A stretch of 64,000 nucleotides of DNA from Robbsia sp. KACC 23696 (GTDB lineage Bacteria; Pseudomonadota; Gammaproteobacteria; Burkholderiales; Burkholderiaceae). The stretch is taken from contig NZ_CP156628.1 of assembly GCF_039852015.1 (NCBI RefSeq), positions 496,001 through 560,000 of the forward strand, given 5' to 3'. Shown in pieces: positions 26,317 through 34,401 of the stretch. The notes under the pieces were generated by a model, which searched no databases, was not told where the DNA came from, and saw only the letters and a program-made list of their open reading frames with translations. A program made the position numbers and the translations under genes. Position 1 is the stretch's first letter. Each line of letters opens with the position of its first letter.

Positions 26317-27066
26317 ATGTCGGCAGCACACGAGAGCACACAACAGAAGGGGCAGGACGACGGCGCCACGGCAAAAGTCGCCTTGATCGTCGCGGGCGGC
26401 AGCGGCATGGGCGCGGCCGCGGCTGAACGACTGGCGGCGGAGGGGTTTCAGATCGGCATTCTGTCGTCGTCGGGCAAGGGCAAGGCCTTGGCCGAACGTC
26501 TGGGCGGCCTGGGTGTCACCGGATCGAATCAGTCGAACGACGATCTGAAGCGCTTTGTCGATCTGGCAGTAGCGCGCTGGGGTCGCATCGACGTACTGGT
26601 CAATAGTGCTGGCCATGGCCCGCGTGCGCCCATTCTCGATATCAGCGATGACGACTGGCATCGAGGGATGGACACCTATCTGTTGAATGTGGTCCGTCCG
26701 ACGCGTCTGGTCGCACCGATCATGCAACAGCAGAAGGGTGGCGCGATCATCAATATCTCGACCGCATGGGCTTTCGAACCCAGCGATATGTTTCCGACAT
26801 CGGCTGTTTTCCGGGCGGGATTAGCAGCGTTCACGAAACTGTTCGCCGATAAATACGCGCCCGATAATATTCGGATGAATAACGTGCTGCCGGGTTGGAT
26901 CGATAGTTTGCCGGAACGCGACGAACGCCGCGACATGGTGCCGATGGGGCGCTACGGGACGTCGGAAGAAATCGCGGCGACAGTAGCATTCCTGGCGTCA
27001 CCGGGCGCTGGCTATATTACCGCGCAGAATATTCGTGTGGATGGCGGCTTGATGCGGTCAGTGTGA
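26317..27066 (+). CDS. SDR-family oxidoreductase with degenerate YxxxK active site
   Basis: A 249-residue classical-length short-chain dehydrogenase. The nucleotide-binding region reads 'VALIVAGGSGMGAAAAERLA' (21-40), then 'DVLVNSAG' and the active Ser in 'IINISTAWAF' (Ser148). At the place of the catalytic Tyr-x-x-x-Lys the protein reads 'PTSAVFRAGLAAF', so neither residue is present in register. The ending 'GYITAQNIRVDGGLMRSV' is normal for the family. It may be a divergent SDR with other chemistry or a binding protein. ATG 26317 has AGGAG upstream. It follows the chelatase genes but converges with the LysR gene and may belong functionally to the catabolic genes after it. Confidence 0.82.
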   Translation: MSAAHESTQQKGQDDGATAKVALIVAGGSGMGAAAAERLAAEGFQIGILSSSGKGKALAERLGGLGVTGSNQSNDDLKRFVDLAVARWGRIDVLVNSAGHGPRAPILDISDDDWHRGMDTYLLNVVRPTRLVAPIMQQQKGGAIINISTAWAFEPSDMFPTSAVFRAGLAAFTKLFADKYAPDNIRMNNVLPGWIDSLPERDERRDMVPMGRYGTSEEIAATVAFLASPGAGYITAQNIRVDGGLMRSV

Positions 27067-27082
27067 GTTGCATCAAGTCGCT

Positions 27083-27994
27083 TTATCGAAACGCTCGCAG
27101 ATGCGCGTTCATCGTCTGCAGCATCCGATTCGACGCCACCGATAACTTGCGACCCACACGCGTCACCAAATGCGCTTCACCGCTCGCCAGCAGCGGATGG
27201 TCAATCGGGATGGCGCGTAATTCCCCGGCATCCATCTCACTGGTCACCGCAAAGGCCGGCAAGACCGTCAGGCCCAGGCCGGACTTGACGAACTGCTTCA
27301 GGATATTGATCGAGTTCGTCGTCACCCCGCGTTTAAACGTGATCTTTTCCGCGTATTCGACCGCTTGCAACATCTGTCGCGTCCCATAAGCGGGATGGGT
27401 TACCGCAAGCGGGTATGCCGCCAATTCCTGGACACGCATTGGCCTATCCGGATCGGGCCAGCGAAAACTCGGCCCCACGATCGCCATCATCGGCTGCGTG
27501 CGGATGGCGCGACTGACGATCTTCGCGTCGGTCGGCGGGTTGTAGACCAGCCCGATCTCGCCGTCGTCCTCCGAGATTTTACGGATCACTTCGTTCGTGC
27601 CGGCCATATCGAGATTGACTTCGATATTGGGAAATTGCCTGCAAAACACCGGCATCGGTCCCGATAGCACGTCCGACACGAAACCCTCGCCCAGCACCAC
27701 GTTGACAGAACCGGTGCGCAAGCCTTGCAGCGCCTGCAATTGCGAGAGAAGGTCGTCCCGGTGCGCGATCTGTTCGCGGAAGTAGGCGACGACCAGTTCG
27801 CCGGCCGCGGTCGGCTTGACACCCCGCGCGTGGCGTTCGATCAAGACTGTTCCCAGTTCTCCTTCCAGGAGCCCGATTTGCCGACTGATGGCAGACGGTG
27901 CCACATTCAGCCAGTCCGCCGCCGCGCGGATCGTGCCGCAGCGCACGGCTTCGAACAGATAAACGATACGGCTTTCGGTTAGTTGGTCTGCCAT
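27083..27994 (-). CDS. LysR-family transcriptional regulator
   Basis: A 303-residue LysR-type regulator. The N-terminal winged helix-turn-helix is clear ('FEAVRCGTIRAAADWLNVAPSAISRQIGLLEGELGTVLIERHARGVKPTAAG', residues 14-66) and the substrate-binding domain spans about 90-300. It is divergent from the 3-hydroxyisobutyrate-dehydrogenase-like gene, with 188 bases between starts, the usual geometry for LysR control of the neighbouring operon. A 16-base near-palindrome lies 16 bases before its own ATG. The inducer is probably a substrate or intermediate of the adjacent dehydrogenases; this is inference. Confidence 0.92.
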   Translation of the reverse strand: MADQLTESRIVYLFEAVRCGTIRAAADWLNVAPSAISRQIGLLEGELGTVLIERHARGVKPTAAGELVVAYFREQIAHRDDLLSQLQALQGLRTGSVNVVLGEGFVSDVLSGPMPVFCRQFPNIEVNLDMAGTNEVIRKISEDDGEIGLVYNPPTDAKIVSRAIRTQPMMAIVGPSFRWPDPDRPMRVQELAAYPLAVTHPAYGTRQMLQAVEYAEKITFKRGVTTNSINILKQFVKSGLGLTVLPAFAVTSEMDAGELRAIPIDHPLLASGEAHLVTRVGRKLSVASNRMLQTMNAHLRAFR

Positions 27995-28009
27995 GGTTCG
28001 GAGTGTGCG

Positions 28010-28025
28010 AATTATTCGAACAATT
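28010..28025. promoter_or_regulatory. LysR operator candidate
   Basis: AATTATTCGAACAATT is a near-perfect inverted repeat (14 of 16 positions symmetric) between the divergent LysR and dehydrogenase genes. It contains a T-N11-A arrangement, the LysR recognition pattern. Its position close to the regulator start suits autoregulation and activation of the divergent operon. Confidence 0.45.
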
Positions 28026-28182
28026 TCATTATTGGCGTCGATGGATTATACGGCTGACAAGCCCGACCATGGCGATATCGGCGTGACATGCGGCGTGGAA
28101 AGACTTGGGCATCGAGCGGGTTCGGTGTCGGAGACGGACATACGCAGATCACGCTCAATGCCTAACACCGTGGAGTGCTGAG

Positions 28183-29064
28183 ATGGACAAGGTCGTGCAA
28201 AAAGTAGGCGTCGTCGGCTTGGGGAATATGGGAAAGGGCATGGCGTTGTCCCTGGTCAAGGGCGGCTTTGCCGTCTTCGGTTTCGACGTGGCAGGCGTCG
28301 CGGCGACCTTGCAGGAGCAAGGGGTGCAAGCCTGTGCCTCTATCGCCGATATCGCCGCCACCGTGGATATCCTGATTCTGTCCTTGCCGACGTCGGACAT
28401 CGTCGAGCAAGTCGTTTTGGGCGACGGTGGTGTGCGCGCCTCCGGTAAGCGCGGCTTGATCGTGGTCGATACCACGACCGCCGATCCGAACAGCACGAAA
28501 AAAGTGGCGGCGGCACTGGCCGATGCCGGCATCGGTTTTGTCGATGGGCCGGTCAGCGGCGGCCCGAAGGGCGCGGCAACGGCGACGATGATCATGGTGC
28601 TCGGCGGCAGCCAAGCGGATGTCGACGCCGTCGAGCCGGTGCTCGCGACGATCAGCGCCAAGCGCACTCACGTTGGCCCGGTGGGAGCCGGACATGTGAC
28701 GAAGCTGCTCAATAATTTGCTGACCGGCGCGCATCTGCTGGTCGCCAGCGAGGCGGTTCGTGCCGCGCAAGCGCTCGATATCGATCCGACAAAGCTCGTC
28801 GAGGCGCTCAACGGCGGCTCGGGCCGCAACAGCGCGACGCTGACCAATTATCCGACCTGGATCTTCCCGGAGACCTTCGACTCCGGCTTCACGATGAAAC
28901 TGATGCGCAAAGACATGCGCCTCGCGATGGCGCTGCTGCAAAGCATCGACGCCACCGCGCCTGTCGCGCAAGAGGCGGGCCGCCTCTGGGCCGCCAGCGA
29001 AGCCGCTATCGGCGACGCGGAAGACTTTAATCGTATTGTTCAATACATCGATGCAAAGCATTGA
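28183..29064 (+). CDS. 3-hydroxyisobutyrate dehydrogenase family NAD(P)-dependent oxidoreductase
   Basis: A 293-residue beta-hydroxyacid dehydrogenase. The Rossmann motif is 'VGVVGLGNMGKGMALSLVKGG' (8-28), the substrate loop 'FVDGPVSGGPKGA' (about 125-137), and the catalytic Lys sits in 'GAGHVTKLLNNLL'. Relatives oxidise 3-hydroxyisobutyrate, tartronate, threonate or similar short hydroxyacids; the substrate cannot be fixed from these motifs. ATG 28183 has GGAG at the right distance, while the longer frame starts far upstream without one. It is the first gene of an operon with an aldehyde dehydrogenase 37 bases downstream. Confidence 0.88.
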   Translation: MDKVVQKVGVVGLGNMGKGMALSLVKGGFAVFGFDVAGVAATLQEQGVQACASIADIAATVDILILSLPTSDIVEQVVLGDGGVRASGKRGLIVVDTTTADPNSTKKVAAALADAGIGFVDGPVSGGPKGAATATMIMVLGGSQADVDAVEPVLATISAKRTHVGPVGAGHVTKLLNNLLTGAHLLVASEAVRAAQALDIDPTKLVEALNGGSGRNSATLTNYPTWIFPETFDSGFTMKLMRKDMRLAMALLQSIDATAPVAQEAGRLWAASEAAIGDAEDFNRIVQYIDAKH

Positions 29065-29101
29065 TTTTGCTTCTTCTCTCTCAGCATCGCAGGAACCCAT
29101 C

Positions 29102-30613
29102 ATGGCAGACACCGCCGCAACGCAATTACTCGCCGCCTTCGCCCATTTCTTTCCGCAGGCCAAGACTATCGGTTCCTACGTCGGCGGCGAGCTGATCGAA
29201 GGCGCCGGCGACGTCGTGCAGTTGCACGACGCCGCAACCGGCGCGCCGAGCCTTGCCTACCGCGACGGCGGTGCAGCCATCGTCGCCCAGGCCGCCGACG
29301 CCGCCGCCCAAGCACAGAAACAATGGTGGGCATTGACGCACGCCGCCCGCGGCCGCGTGATGTTCGAGATCGCGCAAGAAGTGCGCCAACACATCGAGCC
29401 GATGGCGCGTCTCGAGTCGCTCGGATCGGGCAAGCCGATCCGCGACTGTCGTGGCGAAGTCGCCAAGGTCGCGGAAATGTTCGAATACTACGGCGGCTGG
29501 ACCGACAAGTTCTACGGCGAGGTCATTCCGGTGCCTACGTCGCACCTGAACTACACGCGTCGTGAGCCCGCCGGCGTCGTGCTGCAAATCACGCCATGGA
29601 ACGCGCCGGTCTTTACCTGCGGCTGGCAGGTCGCGCCGGCGATCGCCATGGGCAACGCGGTGTTGTTGAAACCGTCGGAGCTGACGCCGTTCACGTCCTT
29701 GGTGCTCGGCATGCTCGCCGAAAAAGCGGGCGCGCCGAAGGGGCTGATCAATGTGCTCGCCGGTTTCGGTCATACGGTCGCGCAAGCGGCGATTGCACAC
29801 AAGACGGTCAAGAAAGTGGTGTTCGTGGGTTCGCCGGCCACCGGCATCCAGATCGCAAAAGCCGCAGCAGAGCGCGTGCTGCCCTGCGTTCTGGAGTTGG
29901 GCGGCAAGTCGGCCAATATCATTTTCGCCGATGCCGACTTAAAACGCGCGGCGTTGACGGCCCAGGCCGCTATCTTCGCGGGCGCGGGTCAGAGTTGTGT
30001 CGCCGGGTCGCGCTTGTTGGTGCAACGCGCGGTCTACGACCAGTTTGTCGACATGGTGGCCGGCGGCGCCCGCAAGATCAAAGTGGGCGCGCCGCTCGAT
30101 GACGCCACCGAGGTCGGCCCGATCAATAATCGCAAGCAGTACGATCACGTCATGAACATGATCGCCGCCGGTGTGGCCGAGGGTGCGACGCTGGCGGCCG
30201 GCTCCGCCGAGCGCGGTGAGGGCGGCTATTTTGTCTCGCCGACCGTATTGGCCAACGTGACCAACGAGATGGCGATTGCGCGGACGGAAGTGTTCGGGCC
30301 GGTCGTGGCAGCGATTCCTTTCGATACCGAAGAGGAAGCGATCGCCATCGCCAACGACACCGAGTTCGGCTTGGCGGGCGCCGTGTGGACCAATGATATC
30401 GGGCGTGGGCATCGCGTCGCGGCCCAGGTCAATGCGGGCACGTTTTGGATCAATGGCTATAAGACGATCAACGTCGCATCGCCATTCGGCGGTTATGGCT
30501 TGAGCGGATATGGACGGTCGAGCGGCGTCGAAGCGCTGTACGAATACACGCAGACGAAGAGCGTCTGGGTCGAAACCGCTGCCGCGCCAGCCACGGCATT
30601 CGGTTATCTGTGA
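29102..30613 (+). CDS. NAD-dependent aldehyde dehydrogenase
   Basis: A 503-residue aldehyde dehydrogenase of the betaine/amino-aldehyde-like group. The active-site glutamate is in 'LELGGKSANIIF', the nucleophile in 'GAGQSCVAGSRLLV', and the cofactor-binding text is 'LQITPWNAPVFTCGWQVAPAIAMGNAVLLKPSELTP' and 'VFVGSPATGIQI'. ATG 29102 follows a GCAGGA ribosome site. It is co-transcribed with the preceding hydroxyacid dehydrogenase and followed by a strong terminator. Together they could turn a hydroxy-compound into an acid via an aldehyde, but the real order of reactions is unknown. Confidence 0.9.
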   Translation: MADTAATQLLAAFAHFFPQAKTIGSYVGGELIEGAGDVVQLHDAATGAPSLAYRDGGAAIVAQAADAAAQAQKQWWALTHAARGRVMFEIAQEVRQHIEPMARLESLGSGKPIRDCRGEVAKVAEMFEYYGGWTDKFYGEVIPVPTSHLNYTRREPAGVVLQITPWNAPVFTCGWQVAPAIAMGNAVLLKPSELTPFTSLVLGMLAEKAGAPKGLINVLAGFGHTVAQAAIAHKTVKKVVFVGSPATGIQIAKAAAERVLPCVLELGGKSANIIFADADLKRAALTAQAAIFAGAGQSCVAGSRLLVQRAVYDQFVDMVAGGARKIKVGAPLDDATEVGPINNRKQYDHVMNMIAAGVAEGATLAAGSAERGEGGYFVSPTVLANVTNEMAIARTEVFGPVVAAIPFDTEEEAIAIANDTEFGLAGAVWTNDIGRGHRVAAQVNAGTFWINGYKTINVASPFGGYGLSGYGRSSGVEALYEYTQTKSVWVETAAAPATAFGYL

Positions 30614-30743
30614 GCCTGAATCCGTCCGTGGCAATGCGCGCCCCGCTGCGTTAGCGGTACGGCGCGGCGAAGGGGGATCGTTGGCCCGGCTCATTACCGT
30701 CCGCCTTCGTTGATGTCCGCACCGATGGCAACCTGGCATGTCA

Positions 30744-30790
30744 CACCGCCCGGCGTACGATTTCTCGTGCGTCCGGGCGGTGCTGTTTTT
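30744..30790 (+). terminator. Intrinsic terminator after the aldehyde dehydrogenase gene
   Basis: A long stem, CACCGCCCGG (30744-30753) with CCGGGCGGTG (30773-30782), is extended by seven further pairs around a TTTC loop and followed by CTGTTTTT. It closes the LysR-controlled dehydrogenase operon, so the amidohydrolase downstream needs its own promoter; a TAAAAT element is visible at about 30824. Confidence 0.85.
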
Positions 30791-30893
30791 ATTCGTGAGG
30801 CCGTTATAGGGGGATCTCTCGGCTAAAATAGTCGAAGACCCGTAGCGTCCCGCGCTACCGAAATCACACTGCGTATCAAAAAGAGCCCCTGCA

Positions 30894-32084
30894 ATGAAGC
30901 TTTTGCCCGAAATCCTCGCCCAGGCTGACGCCTTGCAACGTATCCGACACGATATCCACGCGCATCCCGAAGTGGGATATGAAGTGCATCGTACTGCCGA
31001 ACTGGTCGCGACCCAGCTCGAATCGTATGGTATCGCGGTAACGCGCGGCGTCGGGCGCACCGGCCTGGTCGGCACGCTCACGCGTGGCACCGGGACAAAA
31101 TCGATCGGTCTGCGAGCCGATATGGATGCCTTGCCGATGCAGGAAGTCAATAGCTTCGCGCATCGCTCCACGCATCAGAACGCGATGCATGCCTGTGGCC
31201 ACGACGGACACACGACGATGTTGTTGGGCGCGGCGCAGTATCTGGCAGCGCATGGCGATTTCGACGGGACGGTCCAGTTCTTCTTTCAGCCGGCGGAAGA
31301 AGCCGGTGCCGGCGCGCAGGCGATGATCGACGACGGCTTGTTTACGCGTTTCCCCGTGGACAGCGTCTTCGGCGTGCATAACTGGCCGGGAATCCCGACC
31401 GGACATTTCGGGGTGCGGCCCGGTCCGATCATGGCATCGACCAGCACTTTCCGTATTACGCTGCGAGGCGCCGGATGCCATGCCGCCATGCCGCACACCG
31501 GCCGCGATCCGGTGTTTGCCACCGCGCAATTGGTCAGCGCCTTGCAAGGGGTGATCGCGCGGAACAAGAATCCGATCGAAGCGGCCGTTCTGTCCGTCAC
31601 GCAGATGCACGCCGGCGAGGTCAACAACGTCGTGCCGACCGACGCCTGGGTGGGCGGTACGGTTCGGACGTTTTCGGAAGCGATGCTCGATTTGATCGAG
31701 CGTCGAGTGCGTCTCATCGCCGAGAATGTCGCTGCTGCGTTCGAATGCGAGGCCACGGTCCAGTTCGATCGCGAGTATCCGCCGACGATCAACGATGCCA
31801 CGCAGACGGCGTTTGCCGTGGAAGCGATGCGCGCGGTGGTCGGCGACGAGGCCGTCAACGCCGATATCGACCCGACGATGGCGGCGGAAGACTTCTCCTT
31901 CATGCTGAAGGCCAAGCCCGGTTGCTATGCCTTCCTGGGTAACGGCACCGGCGATCATCGCGACACCGGCCATGGCGGCGGCCCTTGCCTGTTGCATAAC
32001 GCCAGCTATGACTTCAACGATGCGCTGCTGCCGGTGGGTGCCAGCTATTTCGTCACGTTGGTACAGCGGTATCTGGCGCGATAA
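30894..32084 (+). CDS. M20 family amidohydrolase (hippurate hydrolase / aminoacylase type)
   Basis: A 396-residue zinc peptidase of family M20D that splits N-acyl amino acids or related amides. The opening 'IRHDIHAHPEVGYEVHRTAELVA' is diagnostic. The metal ligands appear in 'MHACGHDGHTTMLLGAA' (Cys and two His), in the pair 'PAEEAGAGAQAMI', in 'GVHNWPGIPTGHF' and near the end ('CLLHNASYDFNDALLPVGASYF'). Dimerisation-domain text 'RGAGCHAAMPHTGRDPVFATAQLVSALQ' is intact. The next gene, convergent, is a DUF3100 membrane protein. DUF3100 and M20 genes are often neighbours, suggesting the transporter imports the amide substrate. Confidence 0.9.
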   Translation: MKLLPEILAQADALQRIRHDIHAHPEVGYEVHRTAELVATQLESYGIAVTRGVGRTGLVGTLTRGTGTKSIGLRADMDALPMQEVNSFAHRSTHQNAMHACGHDGHTTMLLGAAQYLAAHGDFDGTVQFFFQPAEEAGAGAQAMIDDGLFTRFPVDSVFGVHNWPGIPTGHFGVRPGPIMASTSTFRITLRGAGCHAAMPHTGRDPVFATAQLVSALQGVIARNKNPIEAAVLSVTQMHAGEVNNVVPTDAWVGGTVRTFSEAMLDLIERRVRLIAENVAAAFECEATVQFDREYPPTINDATQTAFAVEAMRAVVGDEAVNADIDPTMAAEDFSFMLKAKPGCYAFLGNGTGDHRDTGHGGGPCLLHNASYDFNDALLPVGASYFVTLVQRYLAR

Positions 32085-32089
32085 GCGCA

Positions 32090-32122
32090 AAGCCCCCGCG
32101 CGAGTCACTCGCGCGGGGGCTT
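32090..32122. terminator. Bidirectional terminator between amidohydrolase and DUF3100 genes
   Basis: A 16-base perfect inverted repeat, AAGCCCCCGCGCGAGT with its complement around a single central C, begins six bases after the amidohydrolase stop and ends about 22 bases before the DUF3100 stop. It can terminate both converging transcripts. Confidence 0.8.
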
Positions 32123-32144
32123 GGGTGCGGCTAACGTGCCGCGA

Positions 32145-33506
32145 TCAACCGTGATGGAAGAACTGCGCGATGGCGGCGGCACCCAGGAAGGTGCCGGCAT
32201 TGGCGACCATCGACACCAGCACGATGCGCCATCCCAGACGACGGAAGGCCGGCACGTCTTTCGCGACGGACAGTCCGGCAAACGTCAACATCGCCGGCAC
32301 GGCTGCCAGGAAGCTGATCTTGCCGGTCATCGCCGCCACGCTGGCCGCATAGGGACACCACGGCGACGTCAGGAACATCGCGATAAGCGATACCACGCAC
32401 ACAGCCGGGATCTTGTTCCGCAATGCAAGCGTCAGATAGTGTCCGATCGCGACGCATAACAGGATGATCAACGCGCCAGGCAAGGCATCGGCGACGGACG
32501 TCTTGTACAGCATCTGGTTGCAGAGCAACGTCAACACCGAAATCGCAATCCACGATACCCAACGTGCTGCGGCGCTCAATTCGCCACTTTCATCGATGGT
32601 ATGCGCGTCGTTGGCTTGCTCTGCGTCCGAGGCGGCGGCATTTGCCGCGGCTGCGGCACCCGCGCGTGTCAATCGCCCGAGCACCGGCTCGAGGACGCGA
32701 TAGCCCCAGACCGCCAGCGGCAGCGAGATGAACAGCGTGAAGTAGGTGCCGATCGTCGTGGTGATCAGATTGCTGGCGGCGGCGAAGGTGGCGACTTGCT
32801 TGGCGACCTCGGGCGTCTGCAGTGCCGCGATGGCACCGGCTGCCGCAGCCATCAGGCTGCCTGAACCGACGCCCGCACCCATTGCCAGCGCGAGCGGATT
32901 GAAAATATGCAGGCTGGCGACGAAGCCGGCGAAGATCGCGATAAAGACGGCGCCGAAGATCGTGCCGGTCAGGTACTCGGCAAGCACGCCGCGGCCTTCC
33001 GGTGAATTCATCCCATAGCGCTCGCCGATGATCGCCAAACTCGGCTCGCGGCCCACGGAGAAGGTCGCGCCGATCGCTTCGCGTTTGATGCCCAACAGCA
33101 GGGCCAGCGGCATTCCCAATAAGATGGTGCCGACGAAGTGGCCGAACTCCTGGAATGCCAAGGACCATCCCGCTTTGGCGATGGCGGGCAAGGAACCGCC
33201 GACGAGCAGGCCGAGCTTTGCGATGAAAATGAGCAGCCCGGCCTGCAGAATGGCCGATGCCTTGAATTGCATCGCGCGATCGAGCCGAAACACCGCCGGC
33301 AGAAAGCGCGCCGAGAGACCTAATGCGCCGCCCATCAGGATGGCCCAGACCATCGGCAGCAACACGACCTGGCCCGGTCCGACATTGAACGTGATGGCCC
33401 CGATCAGGCAAGCCAGAACGACAATCACGAGCGCGAACAGATACAGCTTCGCATATCCGCCCAGATCGACGCGATCGGGCATGCTGGAAAAGGCTTTTGT
33501 ACTCAT
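32145..33506 (-). CDS. DUF3100 polytopic membrane protein
   Basis: A 453-residue inner membrane protein with roughly ten to twelve hydrophobic segments. Recognisable stretches are 'YAKLYLFALVIVVLACLIGAITFNVGPGQVVLLPMVWAILMGGALG', 'GREPSLAIIGERYGMNSPEGRGVLAEYL', and the C-terminal 'LTFAGLSVAKDVPAFRRLGWRIVLVSMVANAGTFLGAAAIAQFF'. A polar Ala-rich loop lies near residues 280-310. DUF3100 proteins look like secondary transporters and frequently neighbour M20 amidohydrolases, as here. ATG 33506 was chosen over a GTG nine bases upstream; the same GGAG-xxx-ATG layout is kept in the decayed copy upstream at 34064. The substrate is unknown. Confidence 0.8.
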   Translation of the reverse strand: MSTKAFSSMPDRVDLGGYAKLYLFALVIVVLACLIGAITFNVGPGQVVLLPMVWAILMGGALGLSARFLPAVFRLDRAMQFKASAILQAGLLIFIAKLGLLVGGSLPAIAKAGWSLAFQEFGHFVGTILLGMPLALLLGIKREAIGATFSVGREPSLAIIGERYGMNSPEGRGVLAEYLTGTIFGAVFIAIFAGFVASLHIFNPLALAMGAGVGSGSLMAAAAGAIAALQTPEVAKQVATFAAASNLITTTIGTYFTLFISLPLAVWGYRVLEPVLGRLTRAGAAAAANAAASDAEQANDAHTIDESGELSAAARWVSWIAISVLTLLCNQMLYKTSVADALPGALIILLCVAIGHYLTLALRNKIPAVCVVSLIAMFLTSPWCPYAASVAAMTGKISFLAAVPAMLTFAGLSVAKDVPAFRRLGWRIVLVSMVANAGTFLGAAAIAQFFHHG

Positions 33507-33740
33507 AGGCTCCACGCGCGGGCTGACTTTGGCGGTTGATCGTTATTTTTAGCGGTTCTGCGGCAATGACGCGCGGAACCGCCATGGCACGTCGGTAGGC
33601 CCCGATATCGGGCATTACTCGCGGCTTACAGTGTCAAGCGGCCAAAATGCAGGAAACCCCGTCGCCAATTTAATTCGTGTTCGAGAAATTAGAACACTGT
33701 ACGGGAATACGACGCGAAGATGAAGGTGCACAGTGACGCA

Positions 33741-34064
33741 TCAAGCAATCCGGAAGCACTGCGCGATAGCGGCCGCACCCAGAAAGGTACCGGCGTTCGC
33801 GACCAGCGATACCAAGACGATGCGCCATCCCAATCGACGGAAGGCGGGCAGATCCTTGGCGACCGACAGGCCGGCAAACGTCAGCAGCGATAGGTCCAGA
33901 CCGCCAGCGGCAAGGAAATGAATAGCGTGAAATAGGTAGCAACCGTGGCGCAACGGGGCCGATAGGCAGGCCAGGCTGACGATCGCAAACGCCATCACAA
34001 AGAGTTTGGTATAGCTTGCGAGATCGGTACCGGCTGACAACGGGGGAACGGCTTTTATATTCAT
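33741..34064 (-). pseudogene. Decayed second copy of the DUF3100 gene
   Basis: The first 37 or so codons are clearly homologous to the intact DUF3100 start (MNIKAVPPLSAGTDLASYTKLFVMAF against MSTKAFSSMPDRVDLGGYAKLYLFAL). The sequence then jumps to the region encoding 'TYFTLFISLPLAVW', now out of frame, and jumps again to the C-terminal 'LLTFAGLSVAKDLPAFRRLGWRIVLVSLVANAGTFLGAAAIAQCF'. About three quarters of the gene is missing. The 5' flank (GGAG, ATG spacing and 'CGCGGGCTGACTT') is also shared with the intact copy, so the duplication included the leader. The remaining 107-codon frame is open but cannot make a transporter. Confidence 0.8.
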
Positions 34065-34134
34065 GGTCTCCACACGCGGGCTGACTTCGGCTAAAGGATG
34101 CGTCGACAGTCGCGTGGGGAAACGGATACGGCAT

Positions 34135-34299
34135 CTAACGCTTGCCTTGCTCCCATAGCAGTCGATAGTCCGCGCTATCCCTTAGCAGCGCCGCGTGACC
34201 ACCATCGGCAACGACGCGGCCATCGACGACGACCAGAATGCGTGGCATCGCCGCGGCGCGCTCGATGCGATGCGAAACGAACAACACCGTAGCGTCGTC
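34135..34299 (-). pseudogene. C-terminal remnant of an ABC exporter ATPase
   Basis: Translated on the minus strand this short stretch ends an exporter-type ATPase. It reads 'ATVLFVSHRIERAAAMPRIL', containing the switch histidine, then 'VVVDGRVVADGGHAALL' and '..DYRLLWEQGKR' before TAG at 34137-34135. A TGA lies directly before the fragment at about 34302-34300 and no Walker motifs are found upstream, so only about 55 codons survive. It lies between the decayed DUF3100 copy and the end of the ABC importer operon, marking a site of deletion. The next 100 bases (34303-34401) hold nothing recognisable. Confidence 0.7.
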
Positions 34300-34401
34300 T
34301 CAGACCACAGACTCAAGGGGCGCGGTGTCAGTTGCGTGACAAGGAGGGGGGCTATCGGCGTGTGGCTTCGGCAGCCATTGCGCGCGCGGCGCTAAGAATG
34401 G

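Noticed and set aside
33741-34073. Independent small membrane protein of 107-110 residues
   Set aside because: Both ends align with the intact DUF3100 gene and the middle is deleted, so it is read as a pseudogene.
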